Positions 26,574 to 40,400 of a stretch of DNA of 64,000 bases are shown here, in pieces. The notes under the pieces were generated by a model. It had not been told where the DNA came from. It saw only the letters and a program-made list of their open reading frames with translations, and searched no databases. The stretch spans positions 55,679,676 through 55,743,675 of the forward strand of contig CM049311.1 in NCBI GenBank assembly GCA_026874595.1, in the 5' to 3' direction. The DNA is from Sipunculus nudus. Taxonomy: Eukaryota; Annelida; Sipuncula; Golfingiida; Sipunculidae. The translations under genes were made by a program, and so were the position numbers. Every line of letters starts with the position of its first letter. The stretch's first letter is position 1.

Positions 26574-28169
26574 ACAAGTGACCCATGGGTCATGACGCTC
26601 AGCCGACTGACATGTTGACAATATGTCCTTGCATATGGAACTTATTAAGATAATGTAGGTGGCATCATTGATGCAAGTTAGCTTAAGTTCATAAAGACGC
26701 ATAAGCAGGCCAAATTTTAAGACAATCCTTTCACCAATTCCTGAAGAATCTCCCAATTTGTATGTATTTTGCATTATTTTTGGGGGCTCTAAAAATGCCG
26801 CATAAGTTGGAAAATATGAGTTATAGACACCTATAATTTCAAGTTTGCAAGGAGACATTTTATGGACCTCCTTTTATGGATGTCAAATTGGAAGATTCTA
26901 GGTCCAATGTTTATGATTTGTGCCCTGCTTTTGTTTTAAACTTTTATTTGTTTTGAGGGCACTTTTGAGCACCATAGCTCAAATGGTATGGGAAAGAGAG
27001 ATCTAATTTCAGGTTTCCTTGGAGACTTTTCATGAATCTTCCAGAATGTCAAGTTGAAAGATTCTATGAGACTTTTCATGGGCCTCCCTGCATGTCAAGA
27101 TACTAGATTCTAGGTCAAGTCATTACAATATATGCCCTGTTAACAGATGACCACATCTTTAAAAGTCTCAAAAACAACTAAAAAAATCTTAAAAAATATA
27201 CAAGTGGCACCATCAGTCTTCAGACAGATGAAACATTCCATGACCAATATCCATGCAAAGAAAGCATTAGTTGTTCAGATAACTGTGCTTTTGTATCTAT
27301 TTTTCCATAACTCTGGGGGGTACTTCGAAGCCCCATAGCTGTGAGGTTTTTTGGTAACAGAGACCTAGTTTTACGTTTCCTAAGAGACTTTTCATGGGCC
27401 TCACTGCATATCATTAAAGAAGATTGTAGGTCCAGCTGTTAGGATTTGTGCCCTGTTAACATCTTTAAATGTCTCTATTTAATAGAGAAAAAATTGTATA
27501 AAATAAATAAATTGCAGGTGGCCCAACCAGTCCACAGGAACTAGTTAAACACTCCATGATCAATATCCATGCAAACAATCATGGTGATCAATGTATTAAT
27601 TGTTCAGATACTTGAGCTTTTGTATCAAACTTTCCATTATTCTGAGGGGTACTTCTGAGCGCCATAGCTGGAAGAAAATGAGTAACAGAGACCTATTTTC
27701 AGGTTTCCAAAGAAATTTTTCATGGACCTCTCTGAATATTAAGTTGAAAGATTCTAGGTCCAGCGGTTACAATGTGTACCCTGTTAACAGATGACCGCAT
27801 CTTTGAAGGTATCAAAAATACAGGTGGTGCCACCAGTCTGCAGAAACTGATTAAACACTCAATGATCAATATCCATGCTAAAAATCATGGTGATCAATGC
27901 ATCAGTTGTTCAAATACTGGAGCTTTTGTATCAAATTTTTCATTATTCTGGGGGGTACTTTGGATATGGGTAACAGAGACCTCATTTCAGGTTTCCAAAG
28001 AAATTTTTCATGGACCTCTCTGGATGTCAAGTTAGAAGATTCCAGGACCATTAGTTACGATTTGTGCCCTGTTAACGGACGGACAGACAGACAGACGGAG
28101 GGACAGGCAGATGCCGAACAAAGGGTGTTTGCTATAGCTCAGATGACTTTCAGTCAGCTGAGCTAAAAA
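26574..28169 (+). mobile_element. family B pearl/HINE-like element (copy B1)
   Basis: 5' module ACAAGTGACCCATGGGTCAT with CGCTCAGCCGAC; about four core units of roughly 340 bp (blocks ATTCTGGGGGGTACTT, TTTGTGCCCTGTTAAC, GGTGGTGCCACCAGTCTGCA); then GGACAGACAGAC tract (28078-28110) and stem-loop (28134-28165). Small ORFs within are repeat by-products. Confidence 0.8.
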
Positions 28170-29149
28170 TCCATGAGAGGCACAGTGCTTGACATATTTT
28201 ATTTTTCTGTAATTAATGACTGAGCGAGCAATGTTGATCTCTATCTCATCTACGTCTGAACAAGAAATGCCGTACGGTCACGAAATATCTGTTTATTTTA
28301 AAAGGCTATTAATTAAATGAAATAAATTTACAAAGGCAGTTAAAGAGAAACACAACCAAAAAAGACGGTCGCTAAAATTTTAAGCATGTTCTGATCAACT
28401 GTGGCCAGTAGAAACGTCAGACACCAGCCTGTTGGCAAAAACCCTGTCATGATCGCCACAGAACTGATGAAATCATGCAATTCCAAACATCTGATTTGTA
28501 GAGATCGTGCATTACACATCGTCAGCTGCAGGTTCCTTTGAATAGGCCCACGTCATTTGCTTTTTATAGGCCTTATCACAGTGCCACCATGACCACTGTA
28601 AGCAACAAGATGTCAGAGAACATTTTCCCAACAAAACAGTTCTGAATGAAGTCACATCTGGTGAACTTTTACTACAAACCTCTTACAGGCTCTCTGGCTA
28701 TAACACATGACCACTCCGCCAATCACAAGAACATTTGCGAGGGCCAGGCACATGTTTATGCAAAGCAACATGTCACATGGTTTAAATGCCAACATTGGTC
28801 AGTTGACTGTATGAATGTTGAGAGAACTTTCATTTAATGTGACAGCCATAAGCTTCCAATTTATTTGTAATCAAATAAGAACCATTTCTAATTGGTCAAT
28901 ATTTTTTTCAGCCTGTTGGGCCAGAATAACGAAATATGATGGCTGTTTCTTGGCAGTTTTTCTATTATCGCAAATGAGTGTAGCGAATGTTCCATGTGTA
29001 TACAATCTAATCTCTTTCATTTGCTAACTTTGGGACTGGGGAATTTTCTGGCGGTAAGCGAGGGTGGCGGCTGATCAAGGGGTGGGGGGGGTGGTCCTAA
29101 TGGGATGGGCAGGGTAGTTTATTTATCAGCTAGTCATTAGAATATGCAA
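28170..29149. other. no recognisable feature
   Basis: Intergenic sequence beyond the 3' end of the POPDC gene. Only short ORFs (about 63-70 codons) without family signatures. Confidence 0.5.
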
Positions 29150-29495
29150 AATCAGTTATGCCCCGTTTTCCACCAAACTCTGGTTTTCTGGCACAGCAAC
29201 TCATCCGTTACTAATGGGCCTCTTGAGTGCAGGCATTGCAGAACCAGAGATACAACATCTATTCAACTCTGGCTCCTTGGCCAATCTGGCGACCTTGCTA
29301 GCTCTCTCTATGTTGTCAGGCTGCCACTTGTCATTCTGGGCAAGAATGTCACCAACGGTCCGCCCCTTGACCACGTTTCCCCGCTGGGAAATGAATTGCA
29401 ATATCTTGTTCACTCTTCCTGGGATGGAACTCGGCAAATTTGACAATCTCACTCTTGTTGATGGGTTCAAGAACAGTGCGCTTGCGTTTTCTTGA
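29150..29495 (-). pseudogene. pogo/Tigger-type (CENP-B-like) transposase N-terminal remnant
   Basis: ATG at 29495 begins MASRKRKRTVLEPINKSEI, continuing VKFAEFHPRKSEQDIAIHF. The homologous reading then shifts frame to RGNVVKGRTVGDILAQNDKW, and shifts again to LYLWFCNACTQEAH...VTDELLCQKTR before a stop. This order (basic start, first helix-turn-helix with RTVGDIL, then LYxWF and ELLxxK of the second) is the CENP-B/Tigger DNA-binding domain. The catalytic DDE part is absent. Two frameshifts and stops mark it as dead. Confidence 0.75.
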
Positions 29496-29499
29496 AGCC

Positions 29500-32475
29500 A
29501 TTGCAACATAATTACCCTGCTACGTGATTATACCTGCTTATATACCTTACTGAAAATGTTTATACAGGCTGGAGATTAGAACAAACAATTTCACAAAAAT
29601 CTTTAATTGATAGAAAACTTTAAAAAATCCCCATTATTGTTGCAAACTGTAAACAATAATTGAATTAACAGTCGTTGAACCCCCGTGCAACCAATAATTG
29701 CTTCAAACTACTCATGTGGTTTACCTCATTAAATTACACTTACCCAAACAACTCTAGGTGTGAACTCAGTTACTCGGCTGATGGCGTCTGTCCCCACGTG
29801 TCTTAAGTTGAAATCAGAAAGTTGGTGAATGATCAAGGGAATGTGGCACATTGGGGTAAAACAACACCTGGCGGATGGTGGATAGGGAGGCTGGCAAATG
29901 AACGAGGTAAATAAGTAGTAAGGAAATTGGGACTTTGTCATTTGTAGGTGGTAGGCAAGGTTGGCGAATAAACAAGGGGCGAATGAAAGAGTTTAAAGGG
30001 TATATATAGGCACAACCTGTCTAATTTTTCAGGCTCAAATTAACCGATCGGCAACTTCAGGGAAATAACATTCATTACGGAAATTAAGAGCATCTAAGAA
30101 TGTATTAGATGGGCTATTTTTCTAGCTCATGAAGGCAGATTATTCCTTCCCCAGGTGTGCTTGTGACAGAACATACAAAAATTATTAATTTGCAGATATG
30201 TAAAAAAAAATTTCCAGCCGCAGCCAAAAATCTCAACCAGCCGCGTTAGTCCCAAAACAGAATTTTTAAGGATGACCAATTCACTTCTTTCTAAAAGAAA
30301 TATTTTAACCCCCCCCCCCCCCAACCCTTGAAGATAAATTAATACCACTGCCTTCCACTATTAGTAGGTTAGTAAATAATGTTGAAACGTTTTAAATATT
30401 GTTGTGAATTTGGTAAATTTGTTTTTTTTTATGTATATGTCCTGCTTGTATAATAAATAAATGTACAGGTAAACATATGCCTTGGTTTGCTCTAGGCTGA
30501 GATTCAACACCACCTGTGACTAAGGACTGCTTGTAGTATGGAACATCTGATGGTCTTAACTATCAGGTTCTACTGTTTAATGAAACCTTAGGCCTGATGA
30601 ATGTAAAATGTTCACACTTCATTCATTCTATAACTGATTCCACTTATCCACTGCTTGCAGTGCTTAGCAAGGCTTATGTTCACACATTCAGGGCAAAGAG
30701 TATTGCAGGTTTCAATCTTGGTCATACCTGTGATGCACCGAGCTGCTACTGGGTGAATCATTGTCAATTAAACATGGTGAAGAGGGTTGTCAAAGTTCAG
30801 CAGAAAGAGTCCTCTCAGATCATGAAAGAGGTGACAGATACGGGCTCCAGGATCACAAGGTGAATAATATTACAACTGCTCCAGTATAATGCAAAACTAG
30901 TCACAATGGATCATGAAAACCACAGCAAGGTAATAAAACCCAAATAGAACAAGCTGGACTAGTTTTGGTGCTACCATTTGTAGCTTACAGTTAGATTTCA
31001 GAACGTCAGTTTTGTTTTTAGAAAATAACTATAGAAAATTATTTTGACCAGAGATGGTAAACAGAGTTAGTATTTAATATTAGTGTCTGTATCCCATTTA
31101 CTGTATATGAAAGATATCTCATGAAGATTACTATCATTCTGAGCATCTACTTATGAGCCAACATGAGCCAGTGTCCCATGTATTATTTCAGACAAACAGG
31201 TAACATCATAAATTTAGTAAATATATCTTTTCTTTTTGAATTGGTGTAAAATAAAAATATATATGTTACCTACACAGAAACAATATTCCTCTAACATTTT
31301 AGGATGCTTTTTATAATAAAGGAATGTACAATGGCTTATTTTAAACACAGACTATATATACACATACATATACACATACACATACAGACAAAATAACTTA
31401 TCCATTTCATGAGTATAGTGTATTTCCAAAATATTACTCAGAATCCTTGAACTGTAAAATTCCGAAAAAAATGCCTTGTTCCTGAATTTCTTAGTTTGTT
31501 TTTTTCCTTTCAAGTGACCTATGTCAAGATGTTAAGATCAGAATTGATTTCACAGTTCCCATTTTAGTTTCATAATTTAATTAATTGCAGGTTTTTTTTT
31601 TGCTATTTTATGTTTTTGCAATTTTCAACTATAATTACAATTCTACCCAGTCTGTCACATATTTTTCATAAGTTACATTCCTATGAGAGTTGGAATTATT
31701 GTCTGATATAGTTTTGGATATATTTTTATAAGATAGAAAACAAATTTCCATTACTGTGCAGAAAAAAATCATGTCTCTATGTTTAACAATAATTACAAAT
31801 AACAATTAGCCATGATGAAATAGTATGATCTACTTAATCAAATTTTGGGCTGATGTGGCACATACTAACACAACTGGCAACTTTGACAATCCACAACTGG
31901 GATTTATATATTACTAGGTGCATTACAACAGGCTTCCATGGGAAGGATATGTTTGTGACCTGAACTTGGAGGGGTCAGCACTGTGTCACACAAAAAGTAT
32001 GCACTTGTATCTTACCTACACCATCTGAAAAACAAACTGGAGGAGTCTAGCAATGACAGTTTCTGTAGTTCTCAGCTTATGAACAAACACCTTTACAAGA
32101 AGACCATAAAAATAACTGCCAGTTTCCCTTAAGGTCTGCATGACCAACAGCTAGCTTAGTTAACTCGTATGACCTATCAATAGTTTTCCTAGAGTTTTCA
32201 TATAATATATTATCACATTTTATGTTTTATTAACATTAAAGGTTTAATTATATTTTAAAAATTTTCTTTCAAATTACTGGTTTCCAAATATTCCAACCTA
32301 TGTCTGAACTGGTTAAAGATTAAATTATTTCACACCCTGGGTATCTTCTTTATATGTTCTTGGAATGTTCATGTGCAACACTCTCAATGTATAAGTTATA
32401 TCAACATATATCCTGTAGGAGCACAAATGAACGTGCTGGTACATACCCGTCTAAGACAGTGATTACCAACACAGA
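29500..32475. other. no recognisable gene; poly-C tract near 30308-30322
   Basis: AT-rich intergenic sequence with a C run and (AC/AT)-rich stretches near 31350-31390. An 88-codon plus-strand ORF at 30597-30863 has no recognisable family. The end of the POPDC 3' UTR probably lies near its right border. Confidence 0.45.
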
Positions 32476-32481
32476 TTTATT
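32476..32481 (-). promoter_or_regulatory. candidate POPDC poly(A) signal
   Basis: AATAAA on the minus strand, about 176 nt after the stop codon. A second AATAAA lies at 32231-32226. In AT-rich DNA such hexamers are common, so this is only a candidate. Confidence 0.3.
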
Positions 32482-32656
32482 ACAATTCAGTGACAATCAG
32501 AATATTTCTTGCATGAGGATTGTTGTTAGTAAATCTGAATTATCATTAATGTTAGTTCCTCTTAGCCTAGTCTTACTTCAATGTACACAGCAGTCTCATG
32601 TTTCTTTAGGTATGAGTTATAGCTGTCAGTAATGGTGGTACATCAAGTTGCCATGG

Positions 32657-32763
32657 TTACTGGTGAGACGAGCCTCCAGATCCGAGGGTGAAGCGTATTT
32701 TTGGTTTTGTAGCGGTACCGTTAGGGAACATGTGAGTCTGCTCATTACATTCTTCATAGGCAT
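32657..32763 (-). CDS. bves: POPDC terminal coding exon 7
   Basis: Acceptor tgtttttag|AT joins the G of exon 6 to make Asp311. Encodes AYEECNEQTHMFPNG and a Gly/Ser-rich end GSGGSSHQ, then TAA at 32659-32657. The frame and phase fit. No domain is recognisable, as usual for the variable POPDC C-terminus. Confidence 0.8.
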
Positions 32764-35700
32764 CTAAAAACATGAATATCATTATAAAGGATAGAGCACA
32801 GAGGCTTATACATGCAGAAACAGGATACAGAATCAATTAACAGGATATTTTTAAGTAAATATAAAATTTATGTTTAGTAATGGCTGTAAATATGAAATAA
32901 ATATGAACAACTGTCACGCAAGGGAAACAAAACTTTTATTTTCCACTTCTCTATAATTTACTTGTCAAACTTTTAATATTATAACACGGTAAACAATGTT
33001 TTAGTACACCTTTAGATCCATCCTAAAAAGTTCAAATTTAACATGAATTTAATTTCATTTGATTTTTGAGTTATAATTTAACTTAATTAAACCTTTCTAT
33101 TATAATAAGTGACATCCCTACCATTCTGAGTTACTTACATGATTTTTTACTAACCTGCTTCCTCTTCTGGATCCGGATCTTCTCGGATGCTGGGGCTCCG
33201 GACATCACTCTTACTGCTGAATGCCACCGTCGAGATGCTGGGGAGGCGGATATCAAGACGACTCCCATGGATGTCTCGCAGCTATAGAGAACAAAATAGA
33301 AATGACAAATAATGACTTTATTATACAAATACTCAATAAAAACACAATTGACCGGATTATGAATGTGATGTCTCTTCAATGAGGGTTATGTCACATTACA
33401 AGGCGATGTCAGTTTATGAAATGATTTTATAATGTGATCACTTTGCTTTGTTTAGGTGAACTCCTGATCAGATATGGGGTAATTGTAATCAGAATCATAA
33501 TCGATTGCAATCAATTACATTTTTTAGTCATCTTAATCGTAGTCAATTAAATTTTTTTTCAGCAATGTAATCTTAATCAATTACTTTGCCTCTGTAATCA
33601 TAATCATGGTGATTATATATGATTACACAGATTACTTTTTTTTGTATTTCAAGTTTGAATAGCTACAATTAATGTTTTTTTTTATGAAATGACCATTCAT
33701 GATAACTAGTGATTAAAAACATCAATTGGAATGTTTCAGCCATCAAATGTATCAGTGATATGTTATGTATCTGATGGGAGCTCAATTTAGTGAATGTGAA
33801 CATTAACTGGCATTGAATTGTTGACAAATATCTAACCATTGTATATTATGATTTATGCAACATACTGGTAAATAAATAAATTACCTACTTGTGCAACTTA
33901 TACTGGTAAAAATGATCAGTTTTACACAGATGCTCAGTTTGAGAGACTGATGTTTATTAAGTGCAATAAACATTTGTGATTGCCAAGATCTTTCCTGAAG
34001 CAATCTTACAGTACATCATGGACATCAACAAGTGACTCAAGGGTCATGACACTCAGCTTACTAGGAAAACATTCACAAAGAGAATTTTATCAATGCCAAA
34101 TTTTGTAGGTGGTATCCCCATTCAACTTAACCAAAGTTCAGAGGATATGGGTAACATAGACCTAATTTCAGGTTTCCAAGCAGATTTTTCAAGGACCTCC
34201 CTGGATGTCAAGTAAGAAGATTCTAGGTCATATAGTTAGAAATTGTGCCCTGTTAACAGATGACCACATTTTAAAGGTCTGTAAAATAAAGAAAAATATG
34301 GGTAAAAATTTGAAAAAAAAAATCCAGGTGGCACCACCAGTCTGCAGGAACTAATGAAAAACTCCATGATCAATATGCATGCAAAGAATCATGGTGATAA
34401 ATGCATTAGTTGTTCAGATTCTTGAGCTTTTGTACAAATTTTCTTTATATTCTGGGGGGTACTTCAGAGCCCCATAGCGCAGAGTTTATAGGTAACAGAG
34501 ACCTAATTTCAGGTTTCAAAGGATATACTTTTCATGGGCCTGACCCTGCTTGTCAAGAGAAAGGAAACTAGGTCCAGCCATTACAATTTGTGCCCTGTTA
34601 ACAGATGACTGCATCTTAAGAGGTCTCAAAAATAGAGCCAAAAAAATCGTAAAAATACAGGTGGCACCACCAGACTGCAGAAACTGATGAAACATTCCAT
34701 GAGAAATATCCATGAAATGAATCATGGTGAACAATGCAAAAGTTGTTCAGATACTTGAGTTTTGTATAAAATTTTCCATTATTCTTGGGGGTACTTCAGA
34801 GCCCCATTGCTCAAAGAATATGAGTAACAGAGACCTAAATTCAGGTTTCCCCAGAGACTTTTCATGGGCCTCCGTGCATGTCGAGAGAGAAGATTCTAGG
34901 GCCAGTCATTACAATTTGTGCCCTGTTAACAGATGACCGCATCTTTCAAGGTCTCAAAAATAGAGAAAAAAAATTGTAAAAAATCGTAAAAATACAGGTA
35001 GCGCCACTGGTCTGCAGAAACTGATGTAACATTCCATGATCAATATCTATGCAAAAAATCATGGTGATCAATGCATTAGTTGTTCAGATACTTGAGCTTT
35101 TGTATCAAATTTCCATTATTCTTGGGGGTACTTCAGAGCCCCATAGCTCAAGAGTTTATGAGTAACAGACACCTAATTTCAGGTTTCCCCAAAGACTTTT
35201 CATGGGCCTCCCTGCATATCAAGAGAGAAGATTCTAGGTCCAGTCATTACGATATGTGCCCTGTTAACAGATGACCACATCTTAAGAGGTCTAAAAAATA
35301 GAAAAAAAAATCATAAAAAATAAAAAAAATACAGGTTGTGCCACCAGTCTGCAGAAACTGATGAAACATTGTATGATCAATATCTATGCAAAGAATCATG
35401 GTTATCAATGCATTAGTTGTTCAGATACTTCAGAGCTTTTGTATCAAATTTTCCATTATTCTCAGGTCTACTTCCGAACCTCACACCTCGAAGAATATGG
35501 GTAACAGAGACCTAATTCCAGATTTTCAAGGAGATTTTTTATGGACCTCCCTGGATGTTTAGTAAGAAAAATCCAGGTCCAGTGGTTACGATTTGTGCCC
35601 TGTTAACGGACAGACAGCCGGATGGCTGAAAGATAAAGGGTGATCGCTAGAGTTCAGATGACTTACAGTCAGCTGAGCTAAAAACTGTTGCTTTTTGTTA

Positions 35701-37407
35701 TTGATTGATCTATTTTTTTCTCACATTATTTGATTTATTTTTATGCACACTTTATACATTTTTCAACTTTGACTTTTGCAGGATCACTGTTCATTTTATG
35801 GTCTGTGATATTGATAATTTGACATGCATAAAGTTAACAGTGTGTAAATCTTGTGTTGTCTGTTCACTTTATTGACAAAATTCAGGTTTGTAATCATGAT
35901 TGCAATCATGATAATTTTTTGAAGTAATTGTAATTGTAATTGATTACATTTATTTTTTCAGCAATGTAATTGTAATCAATTACTTTGCCTATGTTATTGT
36001 AATCCAAATCATTTACATTTATAAAGTAATCACCCCATGTCTGCTCCTGATACTGATCTCTTATTGTACAGTGCTGCTTATTAGTTTCAGAGTCAGGTGT
36101 CAATTACAAGTCTACCAACCAGCCTCACAGCTTAAAGTGATGATATGTTTCTAACAGAGAATTTACCCCACTGTCATCAAAAACTTCAATATAAATATAT
36201 TATCTTATTATAAACATACTAACCATTATATGACAGGTAATTTTATGGAAGACCTTGGAATTCAAAGGTTACATATGATGATTTCTTTTCATCAGACTGT
36301 TTTCACTCTCATTAAAAAACCTGTTGTGTATGAAATAAATCATTAACAGAAAGTCTCCCAGCCACCTGACTGACACATTAGGTCATCTAATGTGTTTACA
36401 GTAGCTTTCCTTTACTGTGGGTTCTGTAGGGGTAATTGCTAAATAGAAGGTGATATAATAACTCACTTGCACACACAGGTGTGCTCATTATTTTTTCTCT
36501 TCTTTTTTATTAAGAAATTTTTTGGTAAAGGCATCCACCTTGATTTCTTAATGCTGACTCATCTAGTTTTTGACTTAAGTATGGTCAAGTTCTGTTTCAG
36601 TTAGGTACTAAGTGACAGGGCATTTACACTTGCTACCTGTCATTTCATCAAATATTCTATTGTCAACCAGGCCTGGGGTCTACTGCATGCACCTGTGTGT
36701 AATCTTGTGTTTATCTTCAATATAAATATTTCTTTTAACAGCGTGTCCTAGCAGTGAGCCCACATATACTGTTAGTGACATACTGTGGTTGGCTTTATCT
36801 TCGCGGGGTCAAAATTTCGTGATTTCATTGTTTTTAATATTTTCATTGTTTTATGAAGGTTCCTTTATTGTTATTTTCACAAAACAAAAGACCTATACAC
36901 AGAGTATAACCATTATTTATGTGAATCAATTACATCAAATTTTTATTGCTCAATATCTTGTTGACACAAAATATTGTTCATTAATGGCAGACAACTGGGA
37001 AGGTCTGATATCATTTAAAATATCATATTTTAAACATATATGATCCATTTTTATCCATAATGTCAACATTCTACTTTTCAATTTTGCTTTCAACGATGGG
37101 ACCAATTATTCACTATATCCTTTCCACATTTGAAACCCTCAATAACAAAACGGCAACCACAGTAAGCTTGCCAATTCTTCATCATGAACACAGCTTCAAA
37201 TAAAATCACAAAAAAAAATCACAAACCTTGTCATTGAGGACATATAATTTGTTGGTGATGTCCCGACCAATGATTGTAGACATGATGGTTGATAGGTATG
37301 GTTCCTTAACAAACAGGTAGTCCAGAGCCTGACGCTGCCAGTATATACAGTAACAGGGGGTCACTGCAACCACCGACACCTACATGGAATAAAATATATA
37401 ATGAAAC

Positions 37408-37446
<39 letters not shown>

Positions 37447-40400
37447 GTAGGCTGTTAATCATTCTGATATCTGTGTACACACATACACATGGATGTGTTA
37501 GGGTATGTATATCACAGTGCAATCCAAGTCTCATAATTATAACAAGTTTTCCAAAACTCCTTATGGCCACACCATATTTCAGGACTACAAACTGAAAAGC
37601 TGTGAACAATGTATGCAAATCATTTAATTTATACATTCATAATAAAGTCAAGCTTACATTAAGATAAGCCTGAAATCATCCTTAAATGAGAAATGTATTC
37701 ATATTAGTCAACAGGGTAAAAATGCTCTGCAAGCTCTACTGAAGTATATTAATTTATGCAATAACAACCTCATTAATAGCCAATTATTAAATCCACAGAT
37801 AAATCCTACTTAATCTCAGTCAGAAAACTGCATGTAACTCCGTAACAAATTAAGAGCAGTGCCCTGCATGTTGCAATTTTGAATTTGACTGCCAATGTCC
37901 TTTGAACTGTTTGCCTCTAAAAGCTACAAACTGCAGGAATTCTATCACACTGCACAGATTATATATCACAAGAGTACGACTCTCCTGTTTAGGGTTTATG
38001 GGCATCACAACCTGACCCCTTCAGCACATAACAGCTTTTACATACACATGGGGCTTAGGAAAAAAGGTAGGGAAGAGGTTTATGTAGACCATTCAAATAT
38101 GTTAGAGTAGAATTTTTTCAAGGCAAATCACATAAACAAGGGTGTTTTGTAGTAAGGACTTCATGGAATAAGTAATACTTTATAAGCATACTTATGTGGG
38201 ATGTAAAAAGAACCAAATTTTTTATTTAAAGTTTGACAGCTGAGACAAGCAGTCCCAGCTCTCCATCAGTGCCAAACAGGAAGATATTTGTCTTGTGTAG
38301 AGAATGACATTTGGTGGAATTCTATCTGTAATAGCGATTTAACCAAATGCCACCATCTCAGCCATGCAGAGTGCTAGAAATTAGTTAACATAAATATTTG
38401 TAGAATTCAGGTAAAAAAATACATCCACAAAAGTTAACATAGGTATTCTAATAAACCAAATCATTCTCACTTTACTTCAGATTTAAACTAATGCTGTGCA
38501 GGGCACTAAATGTCAATCACTTTAACTTCATGCAGGTTTTGTCATCTATCCCCACCTGGAACCTCTCGTCACCATGTCCAGCTGCTTCAAACTCCGGCGA
38601 GTCCAAGAACTGTTTCTCATGAACGTGGTGAAGCAGCTGTCCATTACACATGACTTTGGCACTGTCAAAATAAAGAATTAAACTCCTAAGTTCATTTCTT
38701 TTGCCATGACCCATATTCGGAGCACAAAATATTTTAAAGAAATCTAACTCCTAATTTCATTTCTTTTGCCATGACCCATATTCGGAGCACAAAATATTTG
38801 AAAGAAATCTGTCAATCTAGCCTCTGACCTCATGCATTAAATATGCATGGATTTTGCTGAGAATTTAATTCCTTAGAAAAACTCTTTGGTAAATATTTAT
38901 ATGAATTTCATGAAAATCCATCTTTATGTTGCTATGTCATCATGATGCCACTAAAGTCTTCATAAAATAATCATGGAATTAAATTCGAGTGAGATAACCT
39001 ATTCATAAACAGTTACACTGATTTTCATTAGAAATCCATAAGCCGGGCCCTCGTAAATTAACTTATTTTAGAGACACTAAAAGTAAACATACAGACAGAC
39101 AGCCCTACATTTGGACTGACCTTGGTTATACCATAATGGTCCTTCTAAGATTGGCAATTAAAAGCCAGTCAAGAATGCAGGGGCAAATTTTACTTCTTCT
39201 GTTTACAAATAATATACCCATATATTTTAGTTCTACAATGAAGAAAAGCCTCATAATATCAGTTTCTTAACATTTGCTGGCAGGAGTCTTCATAATCAGC
39301 CTCCTGCCACCTGTGTTGACAATGTTCCTTGACACTTTCTTACCAGCCATGGTAACCATGGGTAACCACTAAATATTGTTATCATGCAATCCTTAATTAT
39401 TTCTGATATTAATTTTCCAAAAAGAATCCCCCTTAAATTTATGAATAATGAAAATATATTTATTTAATCATTTTCCTGCAGTCCTGCATTTTGGGAATTA
39501 AGAAGAAGAGAGAAACTTACGTTCCTTGAATTAGCATCCCAAGTCTGTCTGTTTTTGTCACACTCTGTCTGGCATATGGCTCCCCCTGGTGGAGTGTTAC
39601 AATGGTGGAGTACTCCGCTCCCACAAGCTTCTTGTACTGGTTCCTAATTGGTTAAAAATATTTTACCATTAATCAATAATTATTTTAGGAAATTTTTTTA
39701 AGGACAGCTTTTTTAATATATTACATTTTTTTTTACATTTGAACACCTGTCCTGCTCATATTGTGGGGTTATAGACCATGTCTCAAATTATAATGTATTC
39801 AGACTGTGTTATGTCACGAGTATCATTGGGGTTTAGTGTCCAAATTATATATACATTCATGAATAGATTGTTGAATCAAGTTCAATGATTGTCAGACAAA
39901 AGCAACTGATAATCAAATATTATTTATTTAATGTACCTATGTAACTTCAGATGGATAAGTCCAACAAATGACAACATATGAGTGATTTTAACCCAAGGCA
40001 GACGAACAGAAGGATGCTGTGCAAAAATGGTTGCAGGTGGTGCCACCAGTTTTGCATATGGTAAAGAGCTATGTGAGATCTATGCACATGCAAAATTTCA
40101 GAAAGATATGTCAAACCAATCCTCAGATATTAGCATTTATGTCTGTTACATGAACATGAATGTAGGTGGCACCACCTGTCATAAATCATGAAAGCTCTTC
40201 AGGATGTATACGCATGTAAAATTTCAGATGGATAAGTCCTACAACTGCAGAGATATGCATGATTTTAACCCCAGGCAGACAAACTGATAGACGCTGTGCA
40301 AAAATGGTTACAGATAGCGCCACCATTTTTTTTCGTATGATATAAAGCTATCCAAGAGCTACATTGGTGCAAAATTTCAGCCCAAACAGTCGAATGAGTC

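Noticed and set aside
38517-38555. Read-through of POPDC exon 4 to an in-frame stop (12 extra codons)
   Set aside because: Splicing at 38556 joins the conserved FQ to V in exon 5 and continues the Popeye domain. Read-through would truncate it. It could only be an intron-retention form.
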